Shown in pieces: positions 37,360-46,697 of a stretch of DNA of 64,000 nt (position 1 is the first letter of the stretch; every line of letters starts with the position of its first letter). A program made the position numbers and the translations under genes. Source of the stretch: Limnohabitans sp. 15K (lineage in GTDB: Bacteria > Pseudomonadota > Gammaproteobacteria > Burkholderiales > Burkholderiaceae_C); the NCBI RefSeq assembly GCF_002778285.1, contig NZ_NESM01000005.1, forward strand, positions 1 to 64,000. Reading direction: 5' to 3'. The notes beneath the pieces were generated by a model. It made no database searches. It was not told where the DNA came from and saw only the letters and a list, made by a program, of their open reading frames with translations.

Positions 37360-38718
37360 ATGGCCCATCACCCCACCTCTTCCAGCCCTTCCGATACGCA
37401 AGCACCCAGCACGGTGCGCACTTGGCGCGAAGCCCTGCGCCTGTATTTGCAACCGGCCAGTCTGCGCATGTTGGCGCTGGGCTTTGCTGCAGGTTTGCCT
37501 TTGCTGCTGGTGCTTGGGACGCTCAGCTTCCGGTTGCGCGAAGCGGGCATTGACCGCAGCACCATCGGTTACCTCAGCTGGGTGGGTTTGGCGTATGGCG
37601 TGAAGTGGATGTGGGCACCCCTGGTGGACCGCATGCCCATTCCTGTGCTTACGCGTCAGTTGGGCCGCAGGCGCAGTTGGTTGTTGTTGTCACAACTCGT
37701 CATTGCCGGTGGTTTGGTGGGCATGGCCCTGAACGACCCGTCTCAATTGCTGGGCCCTTTGGTGGCTTGTGCGCTGGCCGTGGCCGTGGCTTCGGCCACG
37801 CAGGACATCGCACTGGACGCCTACCGCATCGAGTCGGCCGAGGTCAACGCCCAAGCCGCCTTGGCCGCCAGTTACCAAACCGGTTATCGCTTGGCCATGA
37901 TCTGGGCTGGGGCAGGCGTGTTGTGGATCGCGGCCTGGGCGCAAGGCGAGCAGGCGACCGGCTACGCCCAATCGGCCTGGCATGCGGCTTATCTGGTCAT
38001 GGCGTTCAGCATGTTGCCGGGCATGCTGGTGGTGATGGCCTCGCCCGAACCGGTGCCCGCACCCTTCAAGCCCGCACGCAATGTGGCCGAGTGGCTCAAG
38101 GAGGCGGTCGTCGAGCCCTTCGCCGATTTTTGGTTGCGTTACCGCTGGCAGGCGGTTCTGCTGTTGGCCCTGATTGCCGTTTACCGCATCAGTGACGTGG
38201 TCATGGGCATCATGGCGAACCCGTTTTATGTGGACATGGGGTTCACCAAAACCGAAGTGGCCGGCGTGACCAAGGTGTATGGCGTCATCATGACTTTGGT
38301 GGGAGCCTTCGTGGGGGGGGTGATGTCCGCGCGATGGGGCGTCATGCGCGTGCTCATGCTGGGCGCGGTGCTGAGTGCGGCCAGCAATTTGCTGTTTGTC
38401 TGGCTCAGCGGCGTGGGGCATGACGTGCAGGCCCTGGTCTGGGTCATCTCGGCCGACAACTTGGCCAGCGGCATCGCCTCAGCTGCCTTCATTGCCTACT
38501 TGTCGTCGTTGACCAACATCAGCTATTCGGCCACGCAATACGCCTTGCTCAGCTCCATGATGCTGCTGCTGCCCAAGTTCATTGCAGGCTTTTCGGGCGA
38601 CTTTGTGGATGCCCATGGCTATGCCAACTTTTTTACGGCCACAGCTTGGTTGGGTTTGCCGGTGTTGGTGTTGGTGGCGTTGGCAGGGCGGGTGCATGCC
38701 AAAACTCCTTTGCCTTGA
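37360..38718 (+). CDS. AmpG-like MFS permease
   Basis: A 452-aa inner-membrane transporter with about 12 helices. The region SLRMLALGFAAGLPLLLVLGTLSF and the loop DRSTIGYLSWVGLAYGVKWMWAPL, each within a helix pair, are typical of AmpG, which imports anhydro-muropeptides for wall recycling. RQLGRRRSW is the conserved cytosolic loop. Its last 86 bp overlap the 3' end of the O-antigen-ligase-like gene on the other strand. Confidence 0.88.
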   Translation: MAHHPTSSSPSDTQAPSTVRTWREALRLYLQPASLRMLALGFAAGLPLLLVLGTLSFRLREAGIDRSTIGYLSWVGLAYGVKWMWAPLVDRMPIPVLTRQLGRRRSWLLLSQLVIAGGLVGMALNDPSQLLGPLVACALAVAVASATQDIALDAYRIESAEVNAQAALAASYQTGYRLAMIWAGAGVLWIAAWAQGEQATGYAQSAWHAAYLVMAFSMLPGMLVVMASPEPVPAPFKPARNVAEWLKEAVVEPFADFWLRYRWQAVLLLALIAVYRISDVVMGIMANPFYVDMGFTKTEVAGVTKVYGVIMTLVGAFVGGVMSARWGVMRVLMLGAVLSAASNLLFVWLSGVGHDVQALVWVISADNLASGIASAAFIAYLSSLTNISYSATQYALLSSMMLLLPKFIAGFSGDFVDAHGYANFFTATAWLGLPVLVLVALAGRVHAKTPLP

Positions 38719-39973
38719 TCATCAAGATACATAAACCAACCAGCGTAGAAAAACAGGCTGTGTAGTAGTCATGCCCAAAATTGACGTTGCTCAGACTGGC
38801 TGTTAGGTGAATAAATGCCATACCACTTAGGCCTAACGCTGCCATGTGTTCCTTGGCCGTGTAAAGCTTACGGCAAATCCACATGAGGCCGATCAAAAGC
38901 CACAACTGACTTGCCAAACCCCACAGCCCATGATCAATCCATTGGTTCAAGAATTCATTGTGAACATGGCTTAACCTTCGGATTTCCGTGGAGTCGGCTT
39001 CTTCGGCCCAGTCTGATATCAGCTGCTTTCGACCCGTTTGGCCATGACCTATCCACGGCGATTCCTTGATGGTTTGGATACTTTTTTTCCACATGAAAAT
39101 TCTTGCGCCAACTGAACTGTTTGCCCCCTTTATGGCGGATTCCCTAGAGATCAACAACTCATCAATTCCGGCTTGTATGGACGACAGAGGACGCTGAGCA
39201 ATCGGTGTGTAGCTGAGTGCCCAGCAGAAAGAAACCAGCGCTAACAAGGCGATGAAAAAATGACGCAGCATTCTTTTGAGAGCGGCGGCCTGGAAATCAG
39301 TTTGTGCGGTGAATTTTCGATAGAGATCAACACCACAAACCAACAACCACCAAACCACGATCCCGAAAGCACCACGACTTTGGCTGGTTAGAACGGCAAG
39401 AACAGCGCAAATGCCGCCCGTGAACCAGATGCGACGATGCATCAAGCCTGCATCTGACTTCAGCGCCATAGCCAGTAACAATGCGCTGACCATGGCCATG
39501 CTCGCAGCCCAAGGTATGGGGTGTGAAGGTAAGCCACCTCTGCCATAGACAATGACCCAAATCAAACCAATGACACTGCTCCAAGTCAGGACGTATCCAA
39601 TTTTTAAGCGGAAACGCATCTCATTGAATAGGCCACTTCTTGCGATGATATAAATGCCAAGCGCCCCCAAAATGAGCCGTAACTCGCCATGGCGTGCAGC
39701 CCATGGATCTGCCCAATAAAGCATGGGGATGGTTTTGAGCAACAGCACAGCACAGGTGACTTTCAGCCAAGCACAAGCCCAGATAGACGCTGCTTTATTG
39801 CGTGTCTGGCTGAAGTAAAAGGAGCCTAATCCCAGAGCGGTCAAAACGATGGCGACCCAAGCCAGACCCATAGCTTTGCTGTGTACGGAAGCAAATGCCA
39901 AAGAAAAAATCAGCAAGGTCGCCATGACTTTTCGGAAAATAGACATGTTCATTTGATAAAGTGCTTTGGCCAT
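38633..39973 (-). CDS. O-antigen ligase/polymerase-like membrane protein (Wzy_C)
   Basis: A 446-aa inner-membrane protein with about ten helices and a large periplasmic loop. The Wzy_C motif is HVHNEFLNQWIDHGLWG, and SRGAFG precedes it. It likely joins or polymerises O-antigen on lipid-linked sugar. The tail after helix 10 (KEFWHAPALPTPPTPTP onwards) is Pro-rich and lies in the overlap with ampG, so it looks newly acquired by loss of an earlier stop. The ATG at 39973 is one of three close options (also 39952 and 39946). Confidence 0.82.
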   Translation of the reverse strand: MAKALYQMNMSIFRKVMATLLIFSLAFASVHSKAMGLAWVAIVLTALGLGSFYFSQTRNKAASIWACAWLKVTCAVLLLKTIPMLYWADPWAARHGELRLILGALGIYIIARSGLFNEMRFRLKIGYVLTWSSVIGLIWVIVYGRGGLPSHPIPWAASMAMVSALLLAMALKSDAGLMHRRIWFTGGICAVLAVLTSQSRGAFGIVVWWLLVCGVDLYRKFTAQTDFQAAALKRMLRHFFIALLALVSFCWALSYTPIAQRPLSSIQAGIDELLISRESAIKGANSSVGARIFMWKKSIQTIKESPWIGHGQTGRKQLISDWAEEADSTEIRRLSHVHNEFLNQWIDHGLWGLASQLWLLIGLMWICRKLYTAKEHMAALGLSGMAFIHLTASLSNVNFGHDYYTACFSTLVGLCILMIKAKEFWHAPALPTPPTPTPANPTKLWP

Positions 39974-40094
39974 GCGTTGCGTACCATTGAAACAGATACT
40001 ACCCAACGACTCGACACTGTTGACGGTCAAGCATCGATTTGATTCTCAGCCATTCCTCGTTACGTCTATTCCTTGGTCTTTACGAAGCTAAGCT

Positions 40095-40877
40095 GTGAAA
40101 AATAACGATTTCAAAATTTCTACATACGTCATCAATATGGACAGTGCCCCAGATCGAATGGTGCACATGAAATCACAACTAGATCGCTTGAGCATCCCCT
40201 TTATCAGGCAGGCTGGTGTTGTCGGGGCAGAGTTGCTGCAGCCGCATTCAGAATTTTCTGATTGGTCGTACAAATATCTGCACGGCAGGGGGTGGGCACC
40301 TCGAGAACTGGGCTGTTACCTGAGTCACATAGCGTGCCTGAAAAAATTTATGAAATCGGACGCAGATTATGCGTTGATTCTCGAGGATGACGTCACTTTG
40401 AACGACGGATTGGAGTCCTTGATCACGGATGCCCTGAGATTTCGAGCCGATTGGAACATGCTCAGACTCAGCACCGTCAATCATGGAAAGTGGTGGTCGG
40501 TTAGAGGCCTTACGAACCATTCAAACCTGGCCATTTGTTTGAGTAGGGAGAAGGGTGCGGGCGGCTATTTGGTCGACCGTCAAGCGGCGGCGCAGATGAT
40601 CAAGCATTTGTTACCGATGCGACTGGCTTGGGATATCGCTTTTGATCTAGAGTGGTTTTTAGGGTTCAAGACTTTGGGTATTTTCCCTATGCCCATCAAT
40701 CAGGAAAGTGACTTCGATACACAAATTCAGCAGGATTTAAATCGGATCAAGATCAAAGGATTTAAAACATACATCACCGTCGTTCCATTCAGGCTCGCTC
40801 TTGAGCTCTCTAGGTTGGCTTATCGCTCCATCAGATTGCTGAAATTGAAATTAACTCAGTGGCTGCCTTTAGGTTGA
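40095..40877 (+). CDS. glycosyltransferase family 25 (LPS biosynthesis)
   Basis: A 260-aa enzyme of the LgtB/LgtE type that adds galactose or similar sugars to LPS. Motifs: STYVINMDSAPDRMVHM, ELGCYLSHIACLKKF, and the metal-binding ALILEDDVTL. It starts with GTG at 40095 behind AAGCT. It is divergent from the ligase-like gene (121 bp to its chosen start). The gene is visibly A/T-richer than the core genes of the window. Confidence 0.87.
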   Translation: MKNNDFKISTYVINMDSAPDRMVHMKSQLDRLSIPFIRQAGVVGAELLQPHSEFSDWSYKYLHGRGWAPRELGCYLSHIACLKKFMKSDADYALILEDDVTLNDGLESLITDALRFRADWNMLRLSTVNHGKWWSVRGLTNHSNLAICLSREKGAGGYLVDRQAAAQMIKHLLPMRLAWDIAFDLEWFLGFKTLGIFPMPINQESDFDTQIQQDLNRIKIKGFKTYITVVPFRLALELSRLAYRSIRLLKLKLTQWLPLG

Positions 40878-40937
40878 CGGACGAGGCCAAAGCCTTGCAG
40901 TTGCGTTCAATGGCCACACAGAGAATTTCAAAGGGGT

Positions 40938-41633
40938 TTACAAGAAAAACTGCTTGAGTTTTTTTCGCCACAACTTCAAACCTGTCGGGTTGAGTGCGCT
41001 CGGGCTGACACTTTGGAGCTCGCCAATGTGTTCGCAGGAGCCCGGATTCGTGTAGGCCGTGAAGCCACCTTTTGATCGAAGGTGTCTTGAAATATGCCGT
41101 TCTTTTTTGAATTGTGAAAACCCACCCAGCTGTTTCCAAAGATCCAGCTTGGCCAAGTGGGGGTTGAATGTATAGCCATGCCATTGGGGATGCAAACTGT
41201 CCAAGCGAGCGTAGTGGTGCCCATTTTCTTCGCATGCCAAAACCAGCGAGCGTGCGTCTTCTGGCAGGTGAAAGTCAGCCACTTTGCGAAAACACACTTG
41301 GCTCACACGCGCATCGGCTTCAAGCAATTGCATGGCGCTGTTCAAGTCAATCGACGGGTCGAATAGCCAGTCATCTTCGCAGTGGAAGACGTAGGGCGTG
41401 GCGATGGACCGGTACATGTGGTCCACCGCTTTGTGGTGTCCCAGTTGGTGATCGAGACTAATCAGTTGTCCATTGGGACAAAGATGTTTGAACATCTCAT
41501 TCGTGGCTTCATCCCGAAAATCGTTGATCGCAACGATCTGCTTGAACTCAACAGTGCATAGCAGACTGTCTAAAGTTCTTTTCAACAGATCAGGACGCTT
41601 CCCGATGGTCAAGCACAAGGTGACGAGTTCCAT
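40938..41633 (-). CDS. glycosyltransferase (GT-A fold)
   Basis: A 231-aa protein with a GT-A nucleotide-sugar domain: LVTLCLTIGKRPDLLKRTLDS at the front, IVAINDFRDEATNE, and the metal-binding motif FHCEDDWLFD. It lacks membrane helices. Acceptor and sugar are unknown; an LPS role is inferred from its neighbours. It is followed by convergent GT25. Confidence 0.8.
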   Translation of the reverse strand: MELVTLCLTIGKRPDLLKRTLDSLLCTVEFKQIVAINDFRDEATNEMFKHLCPNGQLISLDHQLGHHKAVDHMYRSIATPYVFHCEDDWLFDPSIDLNSAMQLLEADARVSQVCFRKVADFHLPEDARSLVLACEENGHHYARLDSLHPQWHGYTFNPHLAKLDLWKQLGGFSQFKKERHISRHLRSKGGFTAYTNPGSCEHIGELQSVSPSALNPTGLKLWRKKLKQFFL

Positions 41634-41686
41634 GATGTGTCTTTATTTTTCATCAACTTGCGAAGGTGCCGCAGACCAGCGCGGTT

Positions 41687-42478
41687 TCAGCGCTTGACGA
41701 TTTTGTTCAGGTGCTCGCGGTCATAGCGCAGCATGGCGTATCGGAAGAAAGCCTCCAGCGCCACAAAAAGGCAGTAAAGAAAGCCCTCAGGTCCGCACAA
41801 AAAGCCGCGTCTGAAAATGTAAAGTTGAATGAAGCTGGCAAGTCCCGAAGCGAAGCCGCGCAGGATGCCGCCAGTCTTGCCTTTTTGAGCCCGTTTGGCC
41901 GCACCCAGTTGCGCGTACTGCGCCAACTTCTGAATGCTGCCGTAAATGGTTTCGCGGGAATGGTGCAACAAACGCGCTTTGAACGTGCGCACAGGTAATT
42001 TACCTGCCTTCATGCGGGCCCCCTCGTGCACCACCCCTTCAAAACGGTCGATGCTGGCACTTCGAAACATGCGCTGCACACCACCGGTTGTTTTCATATG
42101 GCTCAGCGCCCGGCCATAGGCCACCTGATCCCACATCACTTCCCAAATCACATCGTCGCCAGCCTGCACTGCTTGCTGGATTTCCTTTTCGAGTGCCGGC
42201 GTTATTTCTTCGTCCGCGTCCAGGAAAAAGATGACATCACAACGGCAATGCCCAAGCATGCGGTTGCGTTGCTCGCCAAAGCCTTGCCAGTCAGGGTAGT
42301 TGTGCACCTCGGCGCCGGCCGCTCGGGCAAGCGCTTGGGTTTGGTCTTGGCTGCCACTGTCAATGACCAGGATTTGGTCTGCAAAACGTGCGCTTTGGAT
42401 GCACTGAGCAATCCGTTTTTCTTCATTGAGCGTGAGGATGCCAATGCAGAGACTTTGACGGCTGGCGGAGATGTTCAT
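41687..42478 (-). CDS. glycosyltransferase family 2, WaaE/KdtX-like
   Basis: A 263-aa enzyme similar in layout to LPS-core beta-1,4-glucosyltransferase WaaE. Motifs: IGILTLNEEKRIAQCIQS, VIDSGSQDQTQ, FFLDADEEITP, and FEGVVHEG. The C-terminal half has a hydrophobic amphipathic stretch. The ATG at 42478 is chosen; the longer frame reads into the terminator of the upstream gene. Confidence 0.87.
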   Translation of the reverse strand: MNISASRQSLCIGILTLNEEKRIAQCIQSARFADQILVIDSGSQDQTQALARAAGAEVHNYPDWQGFGEQRNRMLGHCRCDVIFFLDADEEITPALEKEIQQAVQAGDDVIWEVMWDQVAYGRALSHMKTTGGVQRMFRSASIDRFEGVVHEGARMKAGKLPVRTFKARLLHHSRETIYGSIQKLAQYAQLGAAKRAQKGKTGGILRGFASGLASFIQLYIFRRGFLCGPEGFLYCLFVALEAFFRYAMLRYDREHLNKIVKR

Positions 42479-42503
42479 GGGTGTTAGCAAGGATTGAAAA
42501 GCA

Positions 42504-42525
42504 ACGGGCCCGTTGCCGGGCCCGT
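42504..42525 (-). terminator. terminator behind the zinc-ribbon gene
   Basis: ACGGGCCCG and CGGGCCCGT form a perfect 9-bp stem with a 4-nt loop, followed on the minus strand by TTGCTTTT. It closes the radA...ilvE...zinc-ribbon unit, just upstream of the WaaE-like gene. Confidence 0.75.
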
Positions 42526-42530
42526 GGATT

Positions 42531-42737
42531 TCAGTGGTGGTGACCCACCACCTCACCTGCTTTGAGTTTGTAGAGCGTGCCGCAATAAGGACACTTGGCT
42601 TGGCCACTCTTGGCCACGTCCAGATACACCTTGGGGTGGCTGTTCCAGAGTTTCATGTCGGCTTTGGGGCTGGGGCAAAACACGCCGCCCTGAGGGTTCA
42701 GGTCGGTGGCCAACAGTTCAACGGCTTGTGTGCTCAT
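42531..42737 (-). CDS. zinc-finger (zf-CHCC) domain protein
   Basis: A 68-aa protein with a small zinc ribbon. GGVFCPSPKADMKLWNSHPKV gives Cys and His, AKCPYCGTLYKL gives the Cys pair; related to the NDUFS6-like zf-CHCC domain. It ends in His residues (VVGHHH). It lies 11 bp behind ilvE. The function in bacteria is unknown. Confidence 0.83.
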   Translation of the reverse strand: MSTQAVELLATDLNPQGGVFCPSPKADMKLWNSHPKVYLDVAKSGQAKCPYCGTLYKLKAGEVVGHHH

Positions 42738-42748
42738 GCTTGTGTTCC

Positions 42749-43699
42749 TCAGACCAAGGTCAGCCAGTGGGCGTACTTGGGATTGCGACCGTTGACGATG
42801 TCAAAGAACGCGGATTGAATTTTCTCGGTGATGGGGCCGCGGCTGCCCACATAACCCTCTTTACCCAGCTCGATGCGGTCGAGTTCGCGAATCGGCGTGA
42901 CTTCAGCGGCGGTGCCGGTGAAGAAGGCTTCGTCCGCAATGTAAACCTCGTCGCGGGTGATGCGCTTTTGCACGATCTCCAGACCCAAGTCTTTGGCAAT
43001 GTGGAACACCGTGTTGCGGGTGATGCCGTTCAAGGCGCCTGCCGACAAGTCGGGGGTGTAGATCACGCCGTCTTTGACCACGAAGATGTTTTCGCCAGCG
43101 CCTTCGGACACAAAGCCCGAGGTGTCCAGCAACAAGGCTTCGTCGTAACCTTCGTCGGTCACTTCCATGTTGGCCAAGATCGAGTTGGTGTAGTTGCTCA
43201 CCGCCTTGGCTTGTGTCATGGTGATGTTGACATGGTGGCGGGTGTAGCTGGAGGTCTTGACGCGGATGCCGCGCTTCATGCCTTCTTCACCCAGGTACGC
43301 GCCCCACGTCCAGGCGGCCACCATGATGTGGATGTCGTTGCCTTTGGGGCTGACACCCAGTTTTTTGTCACCAATCCAGGTCAGGGGACGGATGTAACCA
43401 CTTTCGAGCTTGTTCTCGCGCACCACATCGCGCTGAGCTTCGTTGACCTGCGCCTGCGTGAACGGGATCGCCATGCGCAAGATCTTGGCGCTGTTGAACA
43501 GGCGCTGGGTGTGCTCTTGCAGGCGGAAGATGGCGGTGCCCTGTTCGGTTTTGTAAGCGCGCACGCCTTCAAAGGCGCCGCAGCCATAGTGCAGGGTGTG
43601 GCTCAGTACGTGGATCTTGGCATCGCGCCAATCGATCATCTGGCCGTCCATCCAGATTTTGCCGTCGCGGTCAGACATGGAGGGGATGACAACGCTCAT
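42749..43699 (-). CDS. ilvE: branched-chain amino-acid aminotransferase
   Basis: A PLP-dependent class IV aminotransferase, 316 aa, last step of Val, Leu and Ile synthesis. It begins PSMSDRDGKIWMDGQMIDW, has THTLHYG-type SHTLHYGCGAFEGVRAY, the PLP Lys in TMTQAKAVSNYTNS, and the phosphate-binding LNGITRNTV and FFTGTAAEVTPI. The ATG at 43699 is standard; longer frames upstream are not. It lies 47 bp behind the membrane-protein gene. Confidence 0.95.
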   Translation of the reverse strand: MSVVIPSMSDRDGKIWMDGQMIDWRDAKIHVLSHTLHYGCGAFEGVRAYKTEQGTAIFRLQEHTQRLFNSAKILRMAIPFTQAQVNEAQRDVVRENKLESGYIRPLTWIGDKKLGVSPKGNDIHIMVAAWTWGAYLGEEGMKRGIRVKTSSYTRHHVNITMTQAKAVSNYTNSILANMEVTDEGYDEALLLDTSGFVSEGAGENIFVVKDGVIYTPDLSAGALNGITRNTVFHIAKDLGLEIVQKRITRDEVYIADEAFFTGTAAEVTPIRELDRIELGKEGYVGSRGPITEKIQSAFFDIVNGRNPKYAHWLTLV

Positions 43700-43746
43700 G
43701 AAAGTGTCCTTTGAAATGGCTGCAATAAACAGGGTCTGAGGTGATT

Positions 43747-44148
43747 TTAAGGGTTTGGCTCTTCGGGGCGAACCAACGCCCACTCGGTCAACTTGCCGCC
43801 GACAAAGGTGCAGGTCACCACCGATTGGCTGCTGTCTGTCCAGGTAAAGACCTCGGGCTGGGCGTCTTTTTCGGTCAACAGCGCGCCCAGAGACCGTGTC
43901 ATGGCGATCACATGCATCAAAGTCGCGCCTTTTTGCAGTTTGGCGTTGAGCATCACCGCGCTCGCGACATGACCAATGGGCCGGTTGGCCGCTTTTTTCA
44001 AGATCGTGACCATGCGGGTGAAATGCAGCAAGATCCACATCACCACGCCGCCCACTGCCAAGGCAATGCCCGCCCATTGAAATGCTTGCCAAGCACCCAC
44101 GGTGAAACCCACGATGACCAAGGGAGCCAGTATTTTGTTGAAATTCAT
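43747..44148 (-). CDS. small membrane protein of unknown function
   Basis: A 133-aa protein with two close N-terminal membrane helices (ILAPLVIVGFTVGAWQAF and WAGIALAVGGVVMWILLHF). A cytosolic part follows with AANRPIGHVASAVMLNAKL and ends ALVRPEEPNP. I do not recognise a domain of known function. It sits between radA (31 bp) and ilvE (47 bp) on the same strand and is probably transcribed with them. Confidence 0.7.
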   Translation of the reverse strand: MNFNKILAPLVIVGFTVGAWQAFQWAGIALAVGGVVMWILLHFTRMVTILKKAANRPIGHVASAVMLNAKLQKGATLMHVIAMTRSLGALLTEKDAQPEVFTWTDSSQSVVTCTFVGGKLTEWALVRPEEPNP

Positions 44149-44179
44149 GGGGGCAGATTGTGCCTTGACTGAGCGGGGA

Positions 44180-45565
44180 TCAGTCCAGTCCCCGCACGAC
44201 TTGCATGGCCTCTTCAATGCGTTCGACCGGGTAAATGGTCAGGCCCTCAAAGGCCTTGTCGTTTTTCTTGGGGGCATTGGCTTTGGGCACCACCGCCACC
44301 TTAAAGCCCAGTTTGGCCGCTTCCTTCAGCCGATCTTGTCCGCGCGGGGCTGGTCGCACTTCCCCAGCCAGACCCACTTCACCAAAGGCGATGAAGCCCT
44401 TGGGCAAGGCTTTGCCGCGCAGGCTGCTGGTGATCGCCAGCATCACCGCCAAGTCGGCTGCCGGCTCGCTGATGCGCACACCACCCACCGCGTTCACAAA
44501 CACGTCTTGGTCCATGCAGGCCACGCCCGCATGGCGGTGCAACACAGCCAGCAGCATGGCCAAGCGGTCTCGGTCCAGGCCCACCGACAGGCGGCGGGGG
44601 CTGGGACCACCGCTGTCCACCAATGCCTGAATCTCCACCAGCAACGGGCGTGTCCCTTCGAGCGTGACCATCACGCAGCTGCCAGGCACCGGTTCGCTGT
44701 GCTGGCTCAAAAAGATGGCGCTGGGGTTGCTCACCCCTTTCAGGCCTTTTTCGGTCATGGCGAACACGCCAATCTCGTTGACGGCACCAAAGCGGTTCTT
44801 GATGGCGCGGATCAGGCGGAAGTTCGAATGCGTGTCGCCTTCAAAGTACAGCACCGTGTCCACCATGTGCTCGAGCACGCGGGGTCCAGCGAGCGCGCCT
44901 TCTTTGGTGACGTGGCCGACCAGCACGATGGTGGTGCCGGTGGATTTGGCGGTGCGCGTCAGGTGCGCCGCGCATTCGCGCACTTGCGCTACCGAACCCG
45001 GGGCGCTGGTCAACTGGTCCGAATACACCGTCTGGATCGAGTCGATGATGGCGATGCCCGGTTGGCGCGATTGCAGGGTGTGCAAGATCTTTTCAAGCTG
45101 AATTTCCGGCAGCACTGGCACCTGCGAGTCCGGCAGGCCCAGCCTGCGCGAGCGCATGGCCACTTGCGCGCCACTTTCTTCGCCCGTCACATACAAGGTG
45201 TTCATGCCACTGCGTTGCAGCGCGTCCACCGCTTGCAGCAGCAAGGTGGATTTGCCGATGCCGGGGTCACCACCGATCAGCACCACACCGCCTTCGACCA
45301 TGCCGCCGCCCAGCACCCGGTCGAGTTCGTCGATGCCGGTGGGGTGGCGCTCAAAGTCGGCCGCTTCAATCTGTGAGAGTGGCAACACCTCGGAGGTGGG
45401 GGCCAGCGATGCGTGCACCGAGCCAAAGCGGTTTTTGCCGCCCGCTGGCTCGGCCGAGGCTTCGATCAGGGTGTTCCAGGCGTTACAGCTGGGGCATTTG
45501 CCCATCCAGCGGGCGCTGGTGCCGCCGCATTCGGTGCAGGTAAAAATGGATTTGTCTTTGGCCAT
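44180..45565 (-). CDS. radA: DNA repair protein RadA
   Basis: A 461-aa branch-migration ATPase of recombination. An N-terminal zinc finger (FTCTECGG ... GKCPSCNAW), a RecA-like core with Walker A GGDPGIGKST, the RadA motif KNRFG (AIKNRFGAVNEIGVF), and a Lon-like C-terminal domain (VNAVGGVRISEPAADLAV). The ATG at 45565 gives MAKDKSIFTC. Confidence 0.97.
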   Translation of the reverse strand: MAKDKSIFTCTECGGTSARWMGKCPSCNAWNTLIEASAEPAGGKNRFGSVHASLAPTSEVLPLSQIEAADFERHPTGIDELDRVLGGGMVEGGVVLIGGDPGIGKSTLLLQAVDALQRSGMNTLYVTGEESGAQVAMRSRRLGLPDSQVPVLPEIQLEKILHTLQSRQPGIAIIDSIQTVYSDQLTSAPGSVAQVRECAAHLTRTAKSTGTTIVLVGHVTKEGALAGPRVLEHMVDTVLYFEGDTHSNFRLIRAIKNRFGAVNEIGVFAMTEKGLKGVSNPSAIFLSQHSEPVPGSCVMVTLEGTRPLLVEIQALVDSGGPSPRRLSVGLDRDRLAMLLAVLHRHAGVACMDQDVFVNAVGGVRISEPAADLAVMLAITSSLRGKALPKGFIAFGEVGLAGEVRPAPRGQDRLKEAAKLGFKVAVVPKANAPKKNDKAFEGLTIYPVERIEEAMQVVRGLD

Positions 45566-45593
45566 AGGACGCAAGTGTGCCTCACGCAGAGGC

Positions 45594-46643
45594 TCAAGCC
45601 GCGAGCCAAGCCTTCAGAAAATCGTGGGTGATGTCGGCTGCCGCAGCGGTGCGGCAGCCGCTGGTGTTTTGGCCTGCCCACAGCGGCGTGAAGTCGCTGT
45701 TGCCTTGGGCTTCTGCCGCCGCGCGCAGTGGGGCCATGTCGGCGGTGGCCAATGGAAATGCCGGTGCCTGCGGGTGCATCGCTCCCAACTCGCGCATCAC
45801 GCGGTTCACAATGCCCCTTGCCGGACGGCCCGTGAACAGGTTGGTCAGCGCCGTGTGTTGCGCCGCATTGGACTGCAGGGCGTTTCGGTGCAAGGCGCTG
45901 GTGGTGGCCTCGTGGCTACACAGGTAAGCGGTGCCGATTTGTACGGCCGCTGCGCCCAGCGCTTTGGCGGCTGCAACACCTGCTGGGGTGGCGATGCCAC
46001 CTGCTGCAATCACCGGCACATTCACCGCTTGCACGATTTGCGGCAGCAGGGCTAAGGTGCCAATTTGGGTGCTCAGGTCCTCGCTCAAAAACATGCCCCG
46101 GTGCCCACCGGCTTCTAGACCTTGCGCAATGATGGCGTCCGCGCCATGGGCCTGCAGCCACAGTGCTTCGCCCACAGTGGTGGCCGATGACAGCACCAAA
46201 CTGCCCCAGCTTTTGACGCGTGCAAGCAAATCAGCCGCAGGCAGACCAAAGTGAAAGCTCACCACGGCTGGCCGAAAGGCTTCCAGCACATCGGCTGCCG
46301 TGTGGTTGAAGGGCACACGCGCCGCGCCACTGCTGGCCGTATTGGGCGTAAGCCCCATGGCTTGGTAATACGGTGTCAACGTGGCTTGCCAGTCAGCCTG
46401 AGCTTGCGCATCTGGCGTGGGCGGGGTGTGGCAAAAGAAGTTGACGTTGTAAGGGCGCTGCGTGGCGTGCTGCAGCTCCTGCAGTTCGCTGTGCAGGTCG
46501 GCAGGGCTCAACATGGCCGCTGGCAACGAGCCCAGACCGCCGGCTTCACAGACTGCGGCAGCCAAACGGTGGTTGTTGGCCCCGGCCATGGGGGCTTGAA
46601 CGATGGCCGGCAGCAGATCGGGTGGCAGTATTTGTGGGGTCAT
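45594..46643 (-). CDS. nitronate monooxygenase (2-nitropropane dioxygenase family)
   Basis: A 349-aa FMN-dependent TIM-barrel enzyme. IVQAPMAGANNHRLAAAVCEAGGLG is its N-terminal signature (split here as IVQAPMAG and EAGGLGSLPA); AIIAQGLEAGGHRGMF and VIAAGGIATPAGV bind FMN, with the catalytic His in EAGGHRG. It detoxifies propionate 3-nitronate and nitroalkanes. The ATG at 46643 is chosen. It is the middle gene between radA and the hybrid kinase on the minus strand. Confidence 0.88.
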   Translation of the reverse strand: MTPQILPPDLLPAIVQAPMAGANNHRLAAAVCEAGGLGSLPAAMLSPADLHSELQELQHATQRPYNVNFFCHTPPTPDAQAQADWQATLTPYYQAMGLTPNTASSGAARVPFNHTAADVLEAFRPAVVSFHFGLPAADLLARVKSWGSLVLSSATTVGEALWLQAHGADAIIAQGLEAGGHRGMFLSEDLSTQIGTLALLPQIVQAVNVPVIAAGGIATPAGVAAAKALGAAAVQIGTAYLCSHEATTSALHRNALQSNAAQHTALTNLFTGRPARGIVNRVMRELGAMHPQAPAFPLATADMAPLRAAAEAQGNSDFTPLWAGQNTSGCRTAAAADITHDFLKAWLAA

Positions 46644-46697
46644 GGTGCTGGCTATTTTGACAGCCGCACATGTTACGCGGGCATTGCCCACGGCCTT

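Noticed and set aside
44102..45376. 424-codon plus-strand frame opposite radA
   Set aside because: Shadow frame; RadA on the minus strand has all motifs.
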